A stretch of 64,000 nucleotides of DNA from Candidatus Kuenenia hertensis (lineage in GTDB: Bacteria; Planctomycetota; Brocadiia; Brocadiales; Brocadiaceae): NCBI GenBank assembly GCA_021646465.1, contig SOET01000007.1:56274-120273 (forward strand), written 5' to 3'. Each line of letters opens with the position of its first letter. Positions within the stretch are counted from its first letter, which is position 1. Of this stretch, positions 24,866-36,759 are shown piece by piece. The notes beneath the pieces are model-generated. The model saw only the letters and a list, made by a program, of their open reading frames with translations, was not told the DNA's origin and made no database searches. The position numbers and the translations under genes were made by a program.

Positions 24866-27295
24866 CTAAGATACCTTCACCCCTAAATAATATCCCAGTT
24901 TTTTAAATGCTTCTCCCCATCTTTTGTAACGGGGGTCTTCTGTTAATGATTTTTCTTTCATCGTGTGATAAATGTTTTTTCCGATGTGAAAATAAACATT
25001 TTGCGCCTCCCACAAATCCAGCTTTATGGAGAGAGTGTTTAATAGTTTGAGTACCGCATCTATTTCCTCAATAAGAGTAATGTCGCTCGGTTTTTTTCGT
25101 AACCGTTCCATACGTGAATTTACCCATGCGTTTGCTGCAAAGCCGATGGCATTTTTATCGATTGCAAATGACCAGCGTTTTGTTTCGTTAATAAGATTTT
25201 CCAATTTTTCAAGATTCATTTCCGTGTCTACGGAAAAAATGTTTATTAAATCCGTATTTACCGTATATTCGGCAGTTAAAAAAAGGGGGCGCGGAGGTGG
25301 GGTTTGCACATAATTGAAGAAATTCATTAAGGAATAATTGTTTTCATAAATCATCCTAAAGGAAACTTCTATTTCTTTCATGGTGGTTTGCATGATTTGA
25401 TCCAGAATCATCCTTTTCCTGTCTTTAAAGAGATGCCACAGGGAATAACTATAGGCGCCAAAATGATGATCCATAAGCCGTATAACATCGGGGATATCAC
25501 CTCTGTCAAAAATGCCTTTGATTTCCTGAAACATGTTTGAAAATACTTCATCAGTGGTAAAACTTTTTGCGCCTCCGTTTACATTATGGTCTCCTAAATG
25601 AATTACTGCAAACACTATTACAGTCTCCTCCCGGGTAATGCTGGATACTACCTGCATTTTCCCTAAAGCGAGCTTTAATCTTCCGGCATACAGTTTCTCA
25701 TAGTGTTCCGTTTTTACCGAATAACAGTAAATTGGTGTTTCTTCATGAAACTCTTCAAAAAGTGAAGAAATTGCATAATGTGCACCTACATGGAGAAGGT
25801 CAATTTTGCATGGTTTGACAAATAATTCATATATCTTGTCTCCGTTTTCATATTTTGACACATTGCTCTTTATGTTTTTTAAAAGTTCGCGATATTCCGG
25901 TTCGATGGAAGTGCCTGAAATTTCTTCTGCAAGTTGAATTGCCCTTGCGGCATACTGGACGATTTGCATTGTTTCGATACCGGAAATTTCATCAAAAAAC
26001 CATCCGCAACTTGTGTACATCAGCATGGCATTCCGCTGCATTTCAAGGAGTTTGAGAATTTTTGTAATTTCTTCTTTTGTTGGCGTCATACTCGTTTGCT
26101 TATCGATAAATCTGCCAACCTCATCTTCCGTTCTGTTCAGGATGATTTCAATGTAGGCATTTCTTGCAATCCAGGGGTTTTTAAAATATTTGCCAGCTTC
26201 GGTTTCATAAACGGCTGCCAGTTTGTCTCTCAAAAAATCCATAGCTGATCTCAGAGGAGCACGCCATTCCTGGTTCCAGCCGGGATGGGCGCCGGAGCAG
26301 CATCCGCAATTATTTCTCCATCTTTCAATTCCATGAATACAGCTCCAGGAAGTATTTTCCTTTATTTCCGTCTCGAATTTTGGCGGATATTTTTCGAGAA
26401 ATTCTCCATAATTTGTAATTTTTGCCAGATTTTTTGACTCTATATGATAGAGGCAGTAAGCCAGCGCCATGTCCCCTTTAAAATGGTGGTGCCCGTAAGT
26501 TTCGCCATCGGTTGCAATGTGCACTAACTGAGGCCAGTCCCTGTTTTCGGTAAATGCGGAAAGCAATCGTACTGCAAAAGCTTCACCGTTTTTCAGCAAA
26601 CCGCCAAAAGCGAGGTCCTGTGAAATCGGTCCGTCGTAAAAAAAGATGCAGATACTCCGGCCTGAAGGAAGTCTGCAAAGATAGGGGGTTGTGGGATCTA
26701 TTTCCCCGTTTCTCATATCTTTCCAATCATGACTGGTTATTTTTTTCATTCTCTGGGCCTGGCGCGGTGCGAGTACGGTGAATTTAATTCCCAGTTCTGC
26801 AAGTACCTCCAGGGTATCTGTATTTACCGCCGTTTCAGGAAGCCACATGCCTTCGGCATCTCTCCCGAATCTTGACTGAAAATCCTTTAGTCCCCATACA
26901 ACCTGTGTGTACTTGTCTCTTTTATTGGCAAGGGGCATAATCATATGGTTGTATATTTGTGCCAAAGCAGAGCCATGCCCGGAAAAATGTTCTCTGCTCA
27001 GCATATCTGCATCGAGAATTTTCTGGTAGACGTCAGGCTTGTGATTCTCCATCCATGAAAGCAGGGTGGGACCGAAGTTAAAGCTTATTTTGGAATAAAT
27101 ATTAACAATATCTATTATTCTTCCGTCAACATCAAGAATACGCGAAGCGGCATTCGGTGCATAACACTCGGAGGTTATCCGCTCGTTCCAGTCATGATAG
27201 GGGTATGCCGAGTCCTGAAGTTCAACGCCTTCGAGCCAGGGATTTTCCCTTGGAGGTTGGTAAAAATGGCCATGAATACAAATGTGTTTTTCCAT
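24866..27295 (-). CDS. Glycoside hydrolase family 57 protein (with DUF3536-type C-terminus)
   Basis: This 809-residue protein opens with the GH57 region ICIHGHFYQPPRENPW (5-20), in which the HxHxYQP pattern lines the active site. It contains IATDGETYGHHHFKGD, a conserved GH57 region, around residues 260-275. Bacterial members are alpha-amylase-, 4-alpha-glucanotransferase- or branching-like; the long C-terminal half is of the DUF3536 type. It is the last gene of the leftward glucan operon, 9 nt after treZ, so a role in trimming or rearranging alpha-glucan is likely. Exact activity is not assignable. There is no signal peptide, so it is cytoplasmic. Confidence 0.85.
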   Translation of the reverse strand: MEKHICIHGHFYQPPRENPWLEGVELQDSAYPYHDWNERITSECYAPNAASRILDVDGRIIDIVNIYSKISFNFGPTLLSWMENHKPDVYQKILDADMLSREHFSGHGSALAQIYNHMIMPLANKRDKYTQVVWGLKDFQSRFGRDAEGMWLPETAVNTDTLEVLAELGIKFTVLAPRQAQRMKKITSHDWKDMRNGEIDPTTPYLCRLPSGRSICIFFYDGPISQDLAFGGLLKNGEAFAVRLLSAFTENRDWPQLVHIATDGETYGHHHFKGDMALAYCLYHIESKNLAKITNYGEFLEKYPPKFETEIKENTSWSCIHGIERWRNNCGCCSGAHPGWNQEWRAPLRSAMDFLRDKLAAVYETEAGKYFKNPWIARNAYIEIILNRTEDEVGRFIDKQTSMTPTKEEITKILKLLEMQRNAMLMYTSCGWFFDEISGIETMQIVQYAARAIQLAEEISGTSIEPEYRELLKNIKSNVSKYENGDKIYELFVKPCKIDLLHVGAHYAISSLFEEFHEETPIYCYSVKTEHYEKLYAGRLKLALGKMQVVSSITREETVIVFAVIHLGDHNVNGGAKSFTTDEVFSNMFQEIKGIFDRGDIPDVIRLMDHHFGAYSYSLWHLFKDRKRMILDQIMQTTMKEIEVSFRMIYENNYSLMNFFNYVQTPPPRPLFLTAEYTVNTDLINIFSVDTEMNLEKLENLINETKRWSFAIDKNAIGFAANAWVNSRMERLRKKPSDITLIEEIDAVLKLLNTLSIKLDLWEAQNVYFHIGKNIYHTMKEKSLTEDPRYKRWGEAFKKLGYYLGVKVS

Positions 27296-27304
27296 AAAAA
27301 CAGG

Positions 27305-29128
27305 TTATCCTTTTATAAATGTAATAAAGCTATGTTTTCTCAGCGCAATTTGATTATATTGTCCCGTTTGTTCTATCTGCAATGAGCCCGGGCCGTTCCA
27401 CATTACATCTGATGAATCAATGAGTATTTTCCATTGGTTTTTCCCGACAGGGGATTTGACAGACACATCATGATCATTAAAATTAAATATTGTGAAAGAG
27501 TTGTCCATTCCTTCCCCTCTTTGCAGAAATACAACTTTTTCATTCTCAAGTCCGTACACAGAAAGTTTTTCCTTATCCTGATTTGCGAGGGCCGGGATTG
27601 TTTTTCTTAAAAGAATCAAATGTCTATAAAAATCCAGTAAAACTTTATGTTGTCCTTGTTTCCTCTTTTCCCAGTTTAATTTTGACGCTAAAAAGGTTTT
27701 GCTGTCCTGAGGGTCCGGCGGTTCGCCCTTCCATTGAAAGGTGTGAAATTCCTGTTTTCTTCCATGCCTTACCGCCTCGATTAAATGAGCGTCCGAATGG
27801 CTGACAAAATAGAGAAAGGGGGCTTTTTCGCCATACTCTTCTCCCATGAACAAAAGCGGTATATAAGGCGAGAGGAGTATTGCGCCTGCCGCAAGTTTTA
27901 ATGCCTCGAAAGAAACTAACGTTGAAAGCCGTTCGCCAAGCATGCGGTTTCCGATTTGATCATGATTTTGAGAGAAAACGACAAATTGAAACGGCGGGCA
28001 GCTTTTTGAAGAGCTGCCGTGCCTGCGTTTTCTGAAGACAGAATATTCTCCTGAATAAGCAAATCCTTCTCCGAGGGCCTTTACCAGATGTTTTGTTTCT
28101 CCGAAATCACAATAATAACCCGTGTGTTCTCCGGTAAGAAGTGTGTGCAGTGAATGGTGCAAATCATCGCACCACTGGGAATCTATACCGTACCCCCCTG
28201 TTTCCTTTGTCCGGGTTATCTTTGTATCATTCAGGTTGCTTTCCGCAATTAAGTAATAGGGTTTCTTTTTTTGTGATGATAGTTCTGCAGTTTTATCCTT
28301 CAAATCCTCTAAAAAATGTTTTGCCCCCAAATCGTAAATACCGTGAATTGCATCAAGCCGTAAGGCGTCGATATGATAATTTCTGAACCAGAATAACGCA
28401 TTCTGGAAAAAGAACGACCGTACTTCATCACTGTAAGCGTCATCAAAGTTGATTGCCTTTCCCCATGGGGTGTGATACTTATCGGTAAAATAGGGGCCGT
28501 ATTCCGCCAGATAATTTCCTTCCGGCCCCAGATGGTTATATACGACGTCAAGGATCACAGATATTTCCTGTTTGTGGCATTCGTTGACAAGCCTCATAAG
28601 GCCTTCCGGCCCTCCATACGAATTTTGCACGGCAAAGAGATAAGCGCCGTCATAGCCCCAGTTCCTTTCCCCTGGAAATTGTGCTACAGGCATCAATTCA
28701 ATAGCATTGACTCCCAGTTCCTTTAAATCGCTTAATATCGGGATAATTGCGTCAAATGTCCCCTGAGGTGTAAACGTGCCGACGTGCAACTCATAGATTA
28801 TTAATTGAGAAAGTTCTATTCCTTTCCATTTACTATCTTTCCATTTGAAGGAATCAAATTCCACTACCTGCGAATACTGATGTACTCCTTCCGGCTGAAA
28901 ATAAGATGCAGGGTCGGGCCTTTCTGTCTTTTTCCCAAGCCTGTAGAAATAGCGGGCTCCGGGATATACGTCTTCAACACAAACCTTCCAATAGCCCTTT
29001 TCTTCTTTCTTCATAGGGATCAGTTTCTTATCCGGCGCAATGAGTTTTACCGCTACGCTTTTTAGAGAAGGTGCCCACACCACAAATTCGCACGTTCCAT
29101 TCCCAAGGTACTGTGCTCCGATCCTCAT
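27305..29128 (-). CDS. treZ: Malto-oligosyltrehalose trehalohydrolase
   Basis: This 607-residue GH13 enzyme releases trehalose from maltooligosyl-trehalose. An N-terminal beta-sandwich (CEFVVWAP motif at 13-20) precedes the barrel, with [14 protein letters not shown] typical of TreZ. The catalytic triad regions are [11 protein letters not shown] (nucleophile Asp), IAESNLND (acid Glu) and [10 protein letters not shown] (third carboxylate). It overlaps glgB by four bases. Its usual partner TreY (maltooligosyl-trehalose synthase) is not in the operon or the window, so either TreY is elsewhere or this enzyme works on other glucan ends here. Confidence 0.92.
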   Translation of the reverse strand: MRIGAQYLGNGTCEFVVWAPSLKSVAVKLIAPDKKLIPMKKEEKGYWKVCVEDVYPGARYFYRLGKKTERPDPASYFQPEGVHQYSQVVEFDSFKWKDSKWKGIELSQLIIYELHVGTFTPQGTFDAIIPILSDLKELGVNAIELMPVAQFPGERNWGYDGAYLFAVQNSYGGPEGLMRLVNECHKQEISVILDVVYNHLGPEGNYLAEYGPYFTDKYHTPWGKAINFDDAYSDEVRSFFFQNALFWFRNYHIDALRLDAIHGIYDLGAKHFLEDLKDKTAELSSQKKKPYYLIAESNLNDTKITRTKETGGYGIDSQWCDDLHHSLHTLLTGEHTGYYCDFGETKHLVKALGEGFAYSGEYSVFRKRRHGSSSKSCPPFQFVVFSQNHDQIGNRMLGERLSTLVSFEALKLAAGAILLSPYIPLLFMGEEYGEKAPFLYFVSHSDAHLIEAVRHGRKQEFHTFQWKGEPPDPQDSKTFLASKLNWEKRKQGQHKVLLDFYRHLILLRKTIPALANQDKEKLSVYGLENEKVVFLQRGEGMDNSFTIFNFNDHDVSVKSPVGKNQWKILIDSSDVMWNGPGSLQIEQTGQYNQIALRKHSFITFIKG

Positions 29129-31074
29129 TTTTCAGCCATTCCTCTTTTAAAAAACATGATACCAAGCGGAGGGAGTGTTAATGCAAGCGAATAATATTTA
29201 CCATGTGAAGGCAGCGGACTTGCTTCTACCCCTCCAAAATTTCCGTGTCCGCTTCCGTTATAATGTTTTGCATCGCTGTTCAACACCTCTTTCCAGAATC
29301 CGCCGCATGGGACTCCGATTCGATAGTTGTATCTTGGCTCGGGGGTAAAGTTGCAGACCACCAGAATTTGATCCTTGACCGTCTTTCCCTTTCGCAGGAA
29401 ACTTATGATGTTGCGGTCAAGATCATGAAAATCGATCCATTCGAACCCGGTATATTCAAAATCAATTTCGTATAGCACAGGTTCTGATCTGTAAAAGTGG
29501 TTAAGGTCTTTTACCCATTCCTGTAACCCATGATGTATCGGATATTGAAGGAGATGCCAGTCCAGGCTTTCTTCATGATTCCATTCTCTTGTTTGCCCGA
29601 ATTCTCCGCCCATAAAGAGTAATTTCTTTCCCGGATGTCCGTACATATAGCCAAATAAAAGTCTGAGATTTGCAAACTTTTGCCACTCATCACCCGGCAT
29701 TTTTCCTAATAACGCCCCCTTCCCATGCACAACCTCATCGTGGGAGAGCGGCAGGACAAAGTTTTCCGTAAAGGCATACAGGATGCTGAAGGTAATTTGA
29801 TTCATATGGTATTTCCGGTAAATGGGATCAATGGAGAAATATTGTAACGTATCGTGCATCCACCCCATATTCCATTTCATTCCGAATCCAAGCCCCCCTA
29901 TATACGTTGGCCTTGAAACCATGGGCCATGCAGTGGATTCTTCGGCAACTGTTTGAACGTCCGGGTAAAAACGATATATTGTTTCATTGCATTTTTTCAA
30001 AAAACTGACGGCTTCAATATTTTCTCTTCCGCCGTATTTATTTGGTATCCATTCGCCCTCTTTCCTTGAGTAATCAAGATACAGCATTGAGGCGACGGCA
30101 TCCACCCTCAATCCGTCAATGTGATATTTGTCCAGCCAGAAAAGGGCGTTGCTTATAAGAAAGTTCCTTACTTCGTTTCTGTCGTAGTTGAAGATATAAC
30201 TTGTCCAGTCAGGATGGAATCCTTTCCTTGGGTCGGCATGTTCAAAAAGATGTGTGCCGTCAAAGTAAACGAGGCCATGTTCATCAGAGGGAAAATGGGA
30301 TGGCACCCAGTCAAGGATAACGCCGATTCCATTCTGATGGAGGGTATCGACCAGATACATGAAGTCCTGCGGCGTCCCGTATCTGCTCGTCGGGGAAAAA
30401 TATCCGGTAGTCTGGTATCCCCAGGAACCATAAAAAGGGTGTTCCATAACAGGGAGGAATTCGACATGCGTGAATCCCATCTTTTTTACATATTCTGCAA
30501 GATATTCTGCTATTTCACGGTAATTCAGGAAACTGTTCCCTGCCTCCGGCGCCCGTCTCCATGAACCCAAATGAACTTCATAGGTGGACAGGGGTGCATT
30601 GATATTATTTTTTCCGGAGCGGTTTTTCATCCATTCCTGATCCCCCCATGTGTATGCTAAATCCCTTACAATGGAGGCGCTTTTGGGAGGAATTTCGCCG
30701 TAAAAAGCAAAGGGGTCCCTTTTATCAACCCGGTAATTATTATACTGTGAACGAATATGGTAGCGATAGACCTCTCCTTCAGCAAGACGGGGAATGAATC
30801 CTTCCCAGATGCCGGACTGATCTTCTCTTGCTCTGAGATAATGCGAATCTTTGTTCCAGTTGTTAAAGTTGCCGATTACGGATACCTTTTCAGCGTTGGG
30901 CGCCCATACGGCAAAATAAACGCCTTTCTCATTATTAAAGGTTACAATATGCGAGCCGAGTTTCTCATAAAGCTGAAAATGACTTCCTTCTTTAAACAGA
31001 TACACATCATGGTCTGTTAAAAGACTTTCGTTCGTATTCGCAGCTTCATAGGTTTTATTTTTTTTTGTCATCAT
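29125..31074 (-). CDS. glgB: 1,4-alpha-glucan branching enzyme
   Basis: This 649-residue GH13 enzyme adds alpha-1,6 branches to linear alpha-glucan. An N-terminal CBM48 module is visible ([20 protein letters not shown]). The barrel carries [14 protein letters not shown] (nucleophile), VAEESTAWP (acid/base) and [12 protein letters not shown] (third carboxylate), all typical of GlgB. It overlaps both neighbours by four bases (treS-mak stop, treZ start), so translation is coupled. In the GlgE route it branches the maltosyl chains that GlgE extends. Confidence 0.95.
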   Translation of the reverse strand: MMTKKNKTYEAANTNESLLTDHDVYLFKEGSHFQLYEKLGSHIVTFNNEKGVYFAVWAPNAEKVSVIGNFNNWNKDSHYLRAREDQSGIWEGFIPRLAEGEVYRYHIRSQYNNYRVDKRDPFAFYGEIPPKSASIVRDLAYTWGDQEWMKNRSGKNNINAPLSTYEVHLGSWRRAPEAGNSFLNYREIAEYLAEYVKKMGFTHVEFLPVMEHPFYGSWGYQTTGYFSPTSRYGTPQDFMYLVDTLHQNGIGVILDWVPSHFPSDEHGLVYFDGTHLFEHADPRKGFHPDWTSYIFNYDRNEVRNFLISNALFWLDKYHIDGLRVDAVASMLYLDYSRKEGEWIPNKYGGRENIEAVSFLKKCNETIYRFYPDVQTVAEESTAWPMVSRPTYIGGLGFGMKWNMGWMHDTLQYFSIDPIYRKYHMNQITFSILYAFTENFVLPLSHDEVVHGKGALLGKMPGDEWQKFANLRLLFGYMYGHPGKKLLFMGGEFGQTREWNHEESLDWHLLQYPIHHGLQEWVKDLNHFYRSEPVLYEIDFEYTGFEWIDFHDLDRNIISFLRKGKTVKDQILVVCNFTPEPRYNYRIGVPCGGFWKEVLNSDAKHYNGSGHGNFGGVEASPLPSHGKYYSLALTLPPLGIMFFKRGMAEK

Positions 31075-34000
31075 TTATTTGTTTCCAAAAGTTGTAAAAT
31101 GCCTTTTATGGGTATTGATGTCCATTCAGGCCGGTTATTTAATTCGTATCCAAGTTCATAAACAGCCTTTTCTAAAAGAAAAGAAGTCAGCATAATGCTG
31201 AAATCCTCAATATTTTCCGGGAACAGGTGTGTATTTTTTGCCGTTTCAATATAGGATTTCAGGAAAATCCCCGCCACATACTGATACCATAAATTAGCCC
31301 AGGGTTCCAATACCGGGATATCTTCCGGACGTATGGTGATATGTTTCAGGAGGGCGGTATTTGAAACGTAATGAAAAGACCGTATCATTCCCGCTACGTC
31401 TTTCAATACGGATTTTTTTAATCTCCTTTCACTAAGGCTCCTGGCCGGTTCGCCTTCAAAATCAATAATAAAAAAATCATTGCCTGTGTAAAGCACCTGT
31501 CCCAGATGATAATCACCGTGTATCCTTATTTTCATAGCGGAAAATTTCTTTTTAAAAATGTTTTTATAGAGTTCTATTATTTTTTTTTCCTGTGATGCTG
31601 CTTTATCAGCTAATTCTTTTGTATTCTCCGGCAGTTTTTTCATGTTTTTTCTGAGCATGGTGAAGACCTTTTTCAGATAAGACTGCATTGATTGATACAA
31701 AGATCTTTGATACAGCAGGGAAAACGGTTCGGGACGAAAATCGTTATTATCAGTTTCTTTTGACAGCGCAATATGTAATTCTGCCGTTCTTTTTCCCAAA
31801 AGAGTCGCCATCTCAAGATATACCCCGCCAATTAATTCCTGAAACAGCAGGGGTATTTCCTGTGTCGTACTTTCTGAAAGGGAAAAAGGCATCATGGGTA
31901 TTTCCTGAGTTTCATTCTTTTTTGAAAAGACCCTGTCAAAATACGCCATTAATGAATCAAGGGTATATGACCAGGCATCTCCATGATTGGGAATGAAACT
32001 CTGGAGGATGCCAATCGATATTGGCCGAGCCCCTTTTTTTACATACTCTATTTCCCCTATAAATGCCGGGACGTTGACAAAAGAAGCAGATTCGCCAAGA
32101 AATCTGCCGATTTCCCATTCCGGATTAATTCCTTCAGAAAGGCGCCGGTAGAGTTTCAGGATTAACACTTTACCGTAGAGTAATGATGAATTACTCTGCT
32201 CCAATTTTAATACGGATGACTTTTCTGAAAGTAATTCTTTCAGTTTATATTGTTTCAACATTTTTCCTGTATGAACAACAAGTCTTCCCTGCGTGCCTTT
32301 CACCGATAATCTGTTTATCATCATTTTCAACAGAAACTTTTGAAATTCTTCATCATAAATGCCGTCGTACACAATCCCTTCCGCATCATCTGTTTTCAGT
32401 TTCATTATAACTTCCTGTGGATTTTCATGCAGCATCATTTCTGCTTCGCTTCCGCTCAGGTAAGAAAAAAAAAGGAGATAGGTATCTGTTTCTTTGCCAT
32501 TATATTTTACCTCAAGCAGGATAAGTTGAGTGGGAAGTGTGCCTTTCTGTAATGAAATATTTTCAATAATTTTTACCTCTTGAATTTCTAAAGCCTTCCC
32601 GCCAAACCATCTACTCTTTTTAAGATAGACAGGCAAAATTGTTTTTTCTAGTTTTGCTGCCGTTTTTCCATAAAAAACCGTTTCCCATTTTCCGCTTATA
32701 TTCAATTCAGGGATGCTTTCGTCTTTTGCAAGACGCAGTTCTTCCGCTTCTTTTTGTATCAGAAACCAATAATAATCGTGCCTGTTAATGGTAAGCACAT
32801 AAGGTGATTTTGTTATTTTGGGGAATTTATTTCCGCTAAACACGTCTTCCGGCGTGCAATCGGAAAACGCAGAAAGGTCTAACTCCACTATCTGAGAGAA
32901 TCGTGAGAGATTCATGACGATAAGGATATGTTCGCCCTGATAAGAGCGGATAAATGCGAGTACTTTCGGATTATCAGGGAAGAGAAATTCTATACTCCCT
33001 CTCCCGAATGCCTTGTATCGTTTTCTCATGGCTATTACCCGTTTCATCCACCAGAGAAGTGACGCGCGGTTCCTTTCCTGATTCTCCACATTAATTGCCT
33101 CATAATGATATTCCGGGTCGGTAATGATGGGAAGATAGAGTTTCTGCGGGTTTACCCTTGAGAATCCCGCATTCCGGTCGACATTCCATTGCATGGGAGT
33201 ACGTACGCCGTTTCTGTCTCCAAGGTAAAAATTGTCTCCCATCCCTATTTCGTCTCCATAATAAATAATGGGCGTCCCTGGCAGGGAAAAAAGGAGCGCG
33301 TTCATAAGTTCTATTTTTCTTCTGTTGTTACCAAGCAGGGGGGCGAGTCGTCTTCGGATGCCAAGGTTTATTCTTGCAGCAGGGTCGCTCGCATATACCT
33401 GGTACATATAGTCCCTCTCTTCATCGGTTACCATTTCGAGGGTGAGTTCATCGTGGTTTCTCAAAAAAAGAGCCCATTGGCATGTTTCCGGCAATAGAGG
33501 GGTTTGGTCAAAGATATCAATGATCGGAAATCTGTCTTCCATCCATATTGACATAAATAGTCTCGGCATCAGGGGAAAATGGAATGACATATGGCATTCG
33601 TCCTCTTTGCCGAAATAAGCAATAGCATCTTCCGGCCATTGGTTCGCTTCTGCCAGGAGCATAACATTATTATATTTGCTTACGACGTGTGCCCGTAGGT
33701 TTTTTAAAAATTCGTGGGTTTCAGGAAGATTTTCACAATTTGTTCCCTCTTTTTCAAACAGATACGGCACTGCGTCCAGACGGAAACCATCGACTCCCAT
33801 ATCTAGCCAGTAATCGATAATTCTGAGCATTTCTTTTTGTACGGCCGGGTTTGTAAAATTCAGGTCGGGCTGGTGTGAATAGAACCGGTGCCAGTAATAT
33901 GCCTTTGCCACAGGGTCCCATGTCCAGTTGGAATGCTCAAAGTCTTTAAAAATTATTCGCGCGTCTTTATATTTTTCAGTTGTATCGCTCCATACGTAGA

Positions 34001-34403
34001 AATCCTTCATTTTTGATTTCTGTTTCGGTCTTTTAGAGGCATGAAACCATTTATGCTGGTCTGAGGTATGGTTGAGAACGAGTTCTGTAATTACCTTTAA
34101 ACCTCTTTTATGCGCCTCTTTGATAAAGAGTTTGAAGTCCCTTAATGTGCCGTAATCAGGATGGATGCCAAAATAGTCCGCGATATCATAACCGTCATCC
34201 TTTAGGGGGGAAGGATAAAAGGGCAGGAGCCATAAAGCGGTTACGCCGAGATTTTCCAGATAGTCCAGTTTTTCCGTGACGCCCTTGAAATCGCCGATTC
34301 CGTCGCCATTTGAATCGTAAAATGCCTTTACATGCAGTTCATAAATAATTGCATCCTTATACCAGAGGGGGTCTTCAGGATGAAGCATATCTTTTGGAGG
34401 CAT
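31071..34403 (-). CDS. treS: Trehalose synthase-maltokinase fusion (TreS-Mak)
   Basis: The 1110-residue bifunctional protein has an N-terminal GH13 trehalose synthase (about 1-550) that converts trehalose to maltose. Its motifs are [24 protein letters not shown] and [12 protein letters not shown]. The C-terminal kinase half (about 590-1110) is a maltokinase making maltose-1-phosphate with ATP; it shows [13 protein letters not shown] and [16 protein letters not shown], the catalytic and metal-binding motifs of aminoglycoside-kinase-like folds. This fusion is known in other bacteria and feeds GlgE directly. It lies 14 nt after glgE and overlaps glgB. No disruption is seen. Confidence 0.95.
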   Translation of the reverse strand: MPPKDMLHPEDPLWYKDAIIYELHVKAFYDSNGDGIGDFKGVTEKLDYLENLGVTALWLLPFYPSPLKDDGYDIADYFGIHPDYGTLRDFKLFIKEAHKRGLKVITELVLNHTSDQHKWFHASKRPKQKSKMKDFYVWSDTTEKYKDARIIFKDFEHSNWTWDPVAKAYYWHRFYSHQPDLNFTNPAVQKEMLRIIDYWLDMGVDGFRLDAVPYLFEKEGTNCENLPETHEFLKNLRAHVVSKYNNVMLLAEANQWPEDAIAYFGKEDECHMSFHFPLMPRLFMSIWMEDRFPIIDIFDQTPLLPETCQWALFLRNHDELTLEMVTDEERDYMYQVYASDPAARINLGIRRRLAPLLGNNRRKIELMNALLFSLPGTPIIYYGDEIGMGDNFYLGDRNGVRTPMQWNVDRNAGFSRVNPQKLYLPIITDPEYHYEAINVENQERNRASLLWWMKRVIAMRKRYKAFGRGSIEFLFPDNPKVLAFIRSYQGEHILIVMNLSRFSQIVELDLSAFSDCTPEDVFSGNKFPKITKSPYVLTINRHDYYWFLIQKEAEELRLAKDESIPELNISGKWETVFYGKTAAKLEKTILPVYLKKSRWFGGKALEIQEVKIIENISLQKGTLPTQLILLEVKYNGKETDTYLLFFSYLSGSEAEMMLHENPQEVIMKLKTDDAEGIVYDGIYDEEFQKFLLKMMINRLSVKGTQGRLVVHTGKMLKQYKLKELLSEKSSVLKLEQSNSSLLYGKVLILKLYRRLSEGINPEWEIGRFLGESASFVNVPAFIGEIEYVKKGARPISIGILQSFIPNHGDAWSYTLDSLMAYFDRVFSKKNETQEIPMMPFSLSESTTQEIPLLFQELIGGVYLEMATLLGKRTAELHIALSKETDNNDFRPEPFSLLYQRSLYQSMQSYLKKVFTMLRKNMKKLPENTKELADKAASQEKKIIELYKNIFKKKFSAMKIRIHGDYHLGQVLYTGNDFFIIDFEGEPARSLSERRLKKSVLKDVAGMIRSFHYVSNTALLKHITIRPEDIPVLEPWANLWYQYVAGIFLKSYIETAKNTHLFPENIEDFSIMLTSFLLEKAVYELGYELNNRPEWTSIPIKGILQLLETNK

Positions 34404-34417
34404 AGAGTGATACTCCT

Positions 34418-36403
34418 TTACATATAATAATCAAAATCTGTTTCTTTCCTCAGCCTTTTCCTTATTCTGAAAATATGCGCAGGAGTGACATCGGGATGAA
34501 GCTCTACATAATTTTTTTCCCCCTGCCACACGTATTTTTCATCGCTCAGCAGATCGTGCACAAGATAGGATTGATTTTCGTCTATTCCCAATGTTTTTAC
34601 CGGAACACTGACCCATCCCGATTGAACATGGTGCGGATCCAGATTGATAACGATGAGTATAATATTGGAAAGGTCTTCTGTTGCCTTTCCATAGAAAAGA
34701 AGACATTCATTATCAACTTTATAAAAACGTATATTCCAGGTATCCTGCAATGCTGCGTTTTCTCTGCGTATCTGATTTATTCTTGTTATGATATCTTTTA
34801 AATTTCCCGGCATATCCCAGTCCCATTGTTTTATTTCATATTTTTCAGAATTAAAATATTCTTCCCTGCCGGTTACCGCTTCACTGACACACAGTTCGAA
34901 AGCAGGCCCGTAAATACCATAGTTGGAAGAGAGCGTGCTTGCCAGGATAAACCGTATTATAAATGCCGGCCTTCCTCCGTATTGCAGTTGTTCCGGCAGA
35001 ATGTCCGGTGTGTTTGGCCAGAAATTCGGCCTGAAATACTCTTTTAATTCTCCCTGTGTGAGTTCGGAGATATACTGCATCAGTTCTCTCTTCGTGTTTC
35101 GCCAGGTAAAATAGGTATACGATTGCGTAAATCCAATTTTTGCCAGCCGGTACATTACTTTTGGCCTCGTAAAAGCCTCTGAAAGAAAGATTATCTCTGG
35201 ATATTTTTTTTTCGCTTCATCTATTAACCATTCCCAAAAAACAAACGGTTTTGTATGGGGATTGTCCACCCGAAATATACGAACTCCGCATTCGGCCCAG
35301 CAAAAAACAACATTTTTTAACTCATGCCAGAGATTTTTCCAGTTTGCCGTTTCAAAATTAATAGGAACAACATCTTCATATTTTTTAGGAGGATTTTCCG
35401 CATGCTGTATCGAACCATCGGGACGTATCTTGAACCAGTCTTTATGCTTCTTTATGTAAGGATGATCTGGGGAACACTGAAACGCAAGATCCATTGCGAT
35501 ATCGATATTATATTTCATCGCCTTTTTTATAAGTGATCGAAAATCTGCCTCTGTGCCTAAAGAAGGGTGTATTGATGTGTGCCCTCCTTTGTGTGATCCG
35601 ATTGCCCATGGGCTTCCGGGATCTTCCTTTTGTGAGACAGGAGAATTGTTTTTTCCCTTCCGGTTCGTTGTTCCGATAGGATGAATTGGGGGCAGGTACA
35701 ATATGTCAAAACCCATCTTTGCGATTTCAGGGATGAGTAATTCACAGTCTTTCAGTGTGCCGGATCTTCCCTCTTCGGAATTGCAGGAACGTGGAAACAT
35801 TTCGTACCATGCGCTAAAAATGGCCTTTTTCCTGTCAACCACTACGCGTAATTCTTTTTCATAAATAGTCGAGAGGTTTTTATCGGGCCAGGCTTTCATA
35901 AGAGAAGTTAATTCCGTACCAAAGGCAAGAGAAAGGGCCTCCTCTACATTTTTTTCTTCCTTTATGGTATTGGCAAATACACGAAGTCTTTTTGCATCAT
36001 CCTTTATTGCTGTTTCGGCTGATTTTTGAATATAGGCAACGCCTGTCAAAATATCCACGTTTATTTCCTGCCCTGCATCATACTTTTTCTTCAATTCCTT
36101 TTGCCATGTGGTAAAGTGATCCACCCACCCTTCAATGGTATAATACCAGACGCCAATTTCCCGGACAGTAAAGGTTCCTTCCCAACGATCATTTCCCAAT
36201 GCATACATCGGTGTTTCCTGCCAAACTTTTTCGTTTGCCTTACGGTATAATAAAACAGGGGTAACCTCATCATGTCCATCGGCAAATACGTCCGCCTGAA
36301 CCACGACCTTTTCACCAATGACCCGTTTTATGGGAAAACGTCCATGATCAATTTGAGGTTTTACGTTTTCTATAATTACCCTTTTTCTGCCTTCGAAATC
36401 CAA
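34418..36403 (-). CDS. glgE: Alpha-1,4-glucan:maltose-1-phosphate maltosyltransferase
   Basis: This 661-residue GH13_3 enzyme extends alpha-glucan using maltose-1-phosphate. The N-terminal domain (RVIGEKVVVQADVFADGHD, then GIWYYTIEGWVDHFTTW-like order) is typical of GlgE. The barrel contains YLPPIHPIG, the nucleophile motif FRVDNPHTKPF and the acid region IIFLSEAFTRPKVM. It starts with TTG at 36403, preceded by a perfect AGGAGG (36415-36420, complement) eleven bases away; no ATG is available near the conserved N-terminus. It is first in the five-gene leftward operon, whose promoter should lie in 36404-36759. Confidence 0.95.
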   Translation of the reverse strand: MDFEGRKRVIIENVKPQIDHGRFPIKRVIGEKVVVQADVFADGHDEVTPVLLYRKANEKVWQETPMYALGNDRWEGTFTVREIGVWYYTIEGWVDHFTTWQKELKKKYDAGQEINVDILTGVAYIQKSAETAIKDDAKRLRVFANTIKEEKNVEEALSLAFGTELTSLMKAWPDKNLSTIYEKELRVVVDRKKAIFSAWYEMFPRSCNSEEGRSGTLKDCELLIPEIAKMGFDILYLPPIHPIGTTNRKGKNNSPVSQKEDPGSPWAIGSHKGGHTSIHPSLGTEADFRSLIKKAMKYNIDIAMDLAFQCSPDHPYIKKHKDWFKIRPDGSIQHAENPPKKYEDVVPINFETANWKNLWHELKNVVFCWAECGVRIFRVDNPHTKPFVFWEWLIDEAKKKYPEIIFLSEAFTRPKVMYRLAKIGFTQSYTYFTWRNTKRELMQYISELTQGELKEYFRPNFWPNTPDILPEQLQYGGRPAFIIRFILASTLSSNYGIYGPAFELCVSEAVTGREEYFNSEKYEIKQWDWDMPGNLKDIITRINQIRRENAALQDTWNIRFYKVDNECLLFYGKATEDLSNIILIVINLDPHHVQSGWVSVPVKTLGIDENQSYLVHDLLSDEKYVWQGEKNYVELHPDVTPAHIFRIRKRLRKETDFDYYM

Positions 36404-36759
36404 AGGTGTCTTTGCCTCCTGATATTATTTCTTGTCTTACTGCTGGGATATAAAAATTTTGCCAAAAAGTTTTTTAAAGATCGGTTTTATTGATAGCAGA
36501 CAAATAGATGATTGGTGGTGTGTTTGCAACGACAATATTTTTAACCGATGTCAACTTTCATATCCTCTTTAGATTCTTCTAATGTCGATATGGACACCTG
36601 ATATTCACCCTTTATATTAATTTAAGATAATGGAAAAACGAGTTTTTTTATAAAAACTTTAATACTTAATGCAGAAAAGCATTATAATGATAGTCAACGT
36701 CAAATGCATCTATAAATTTTGTTGTGTAGTATGAAGAAGGGTTAATGTAGTGAGCAAAA
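36404..36759. other. Divergent intergenic region, glgE / mutL
   Basis: These 356 AT-rich bases contain no gene. They must hold promoters for the glucan operon (leftward) and mutL (rightward). A TATAAT hexamer at 36683-36688 is a plausible rightward -10 box, but no good -35 matches it. Confidence 0.45.
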
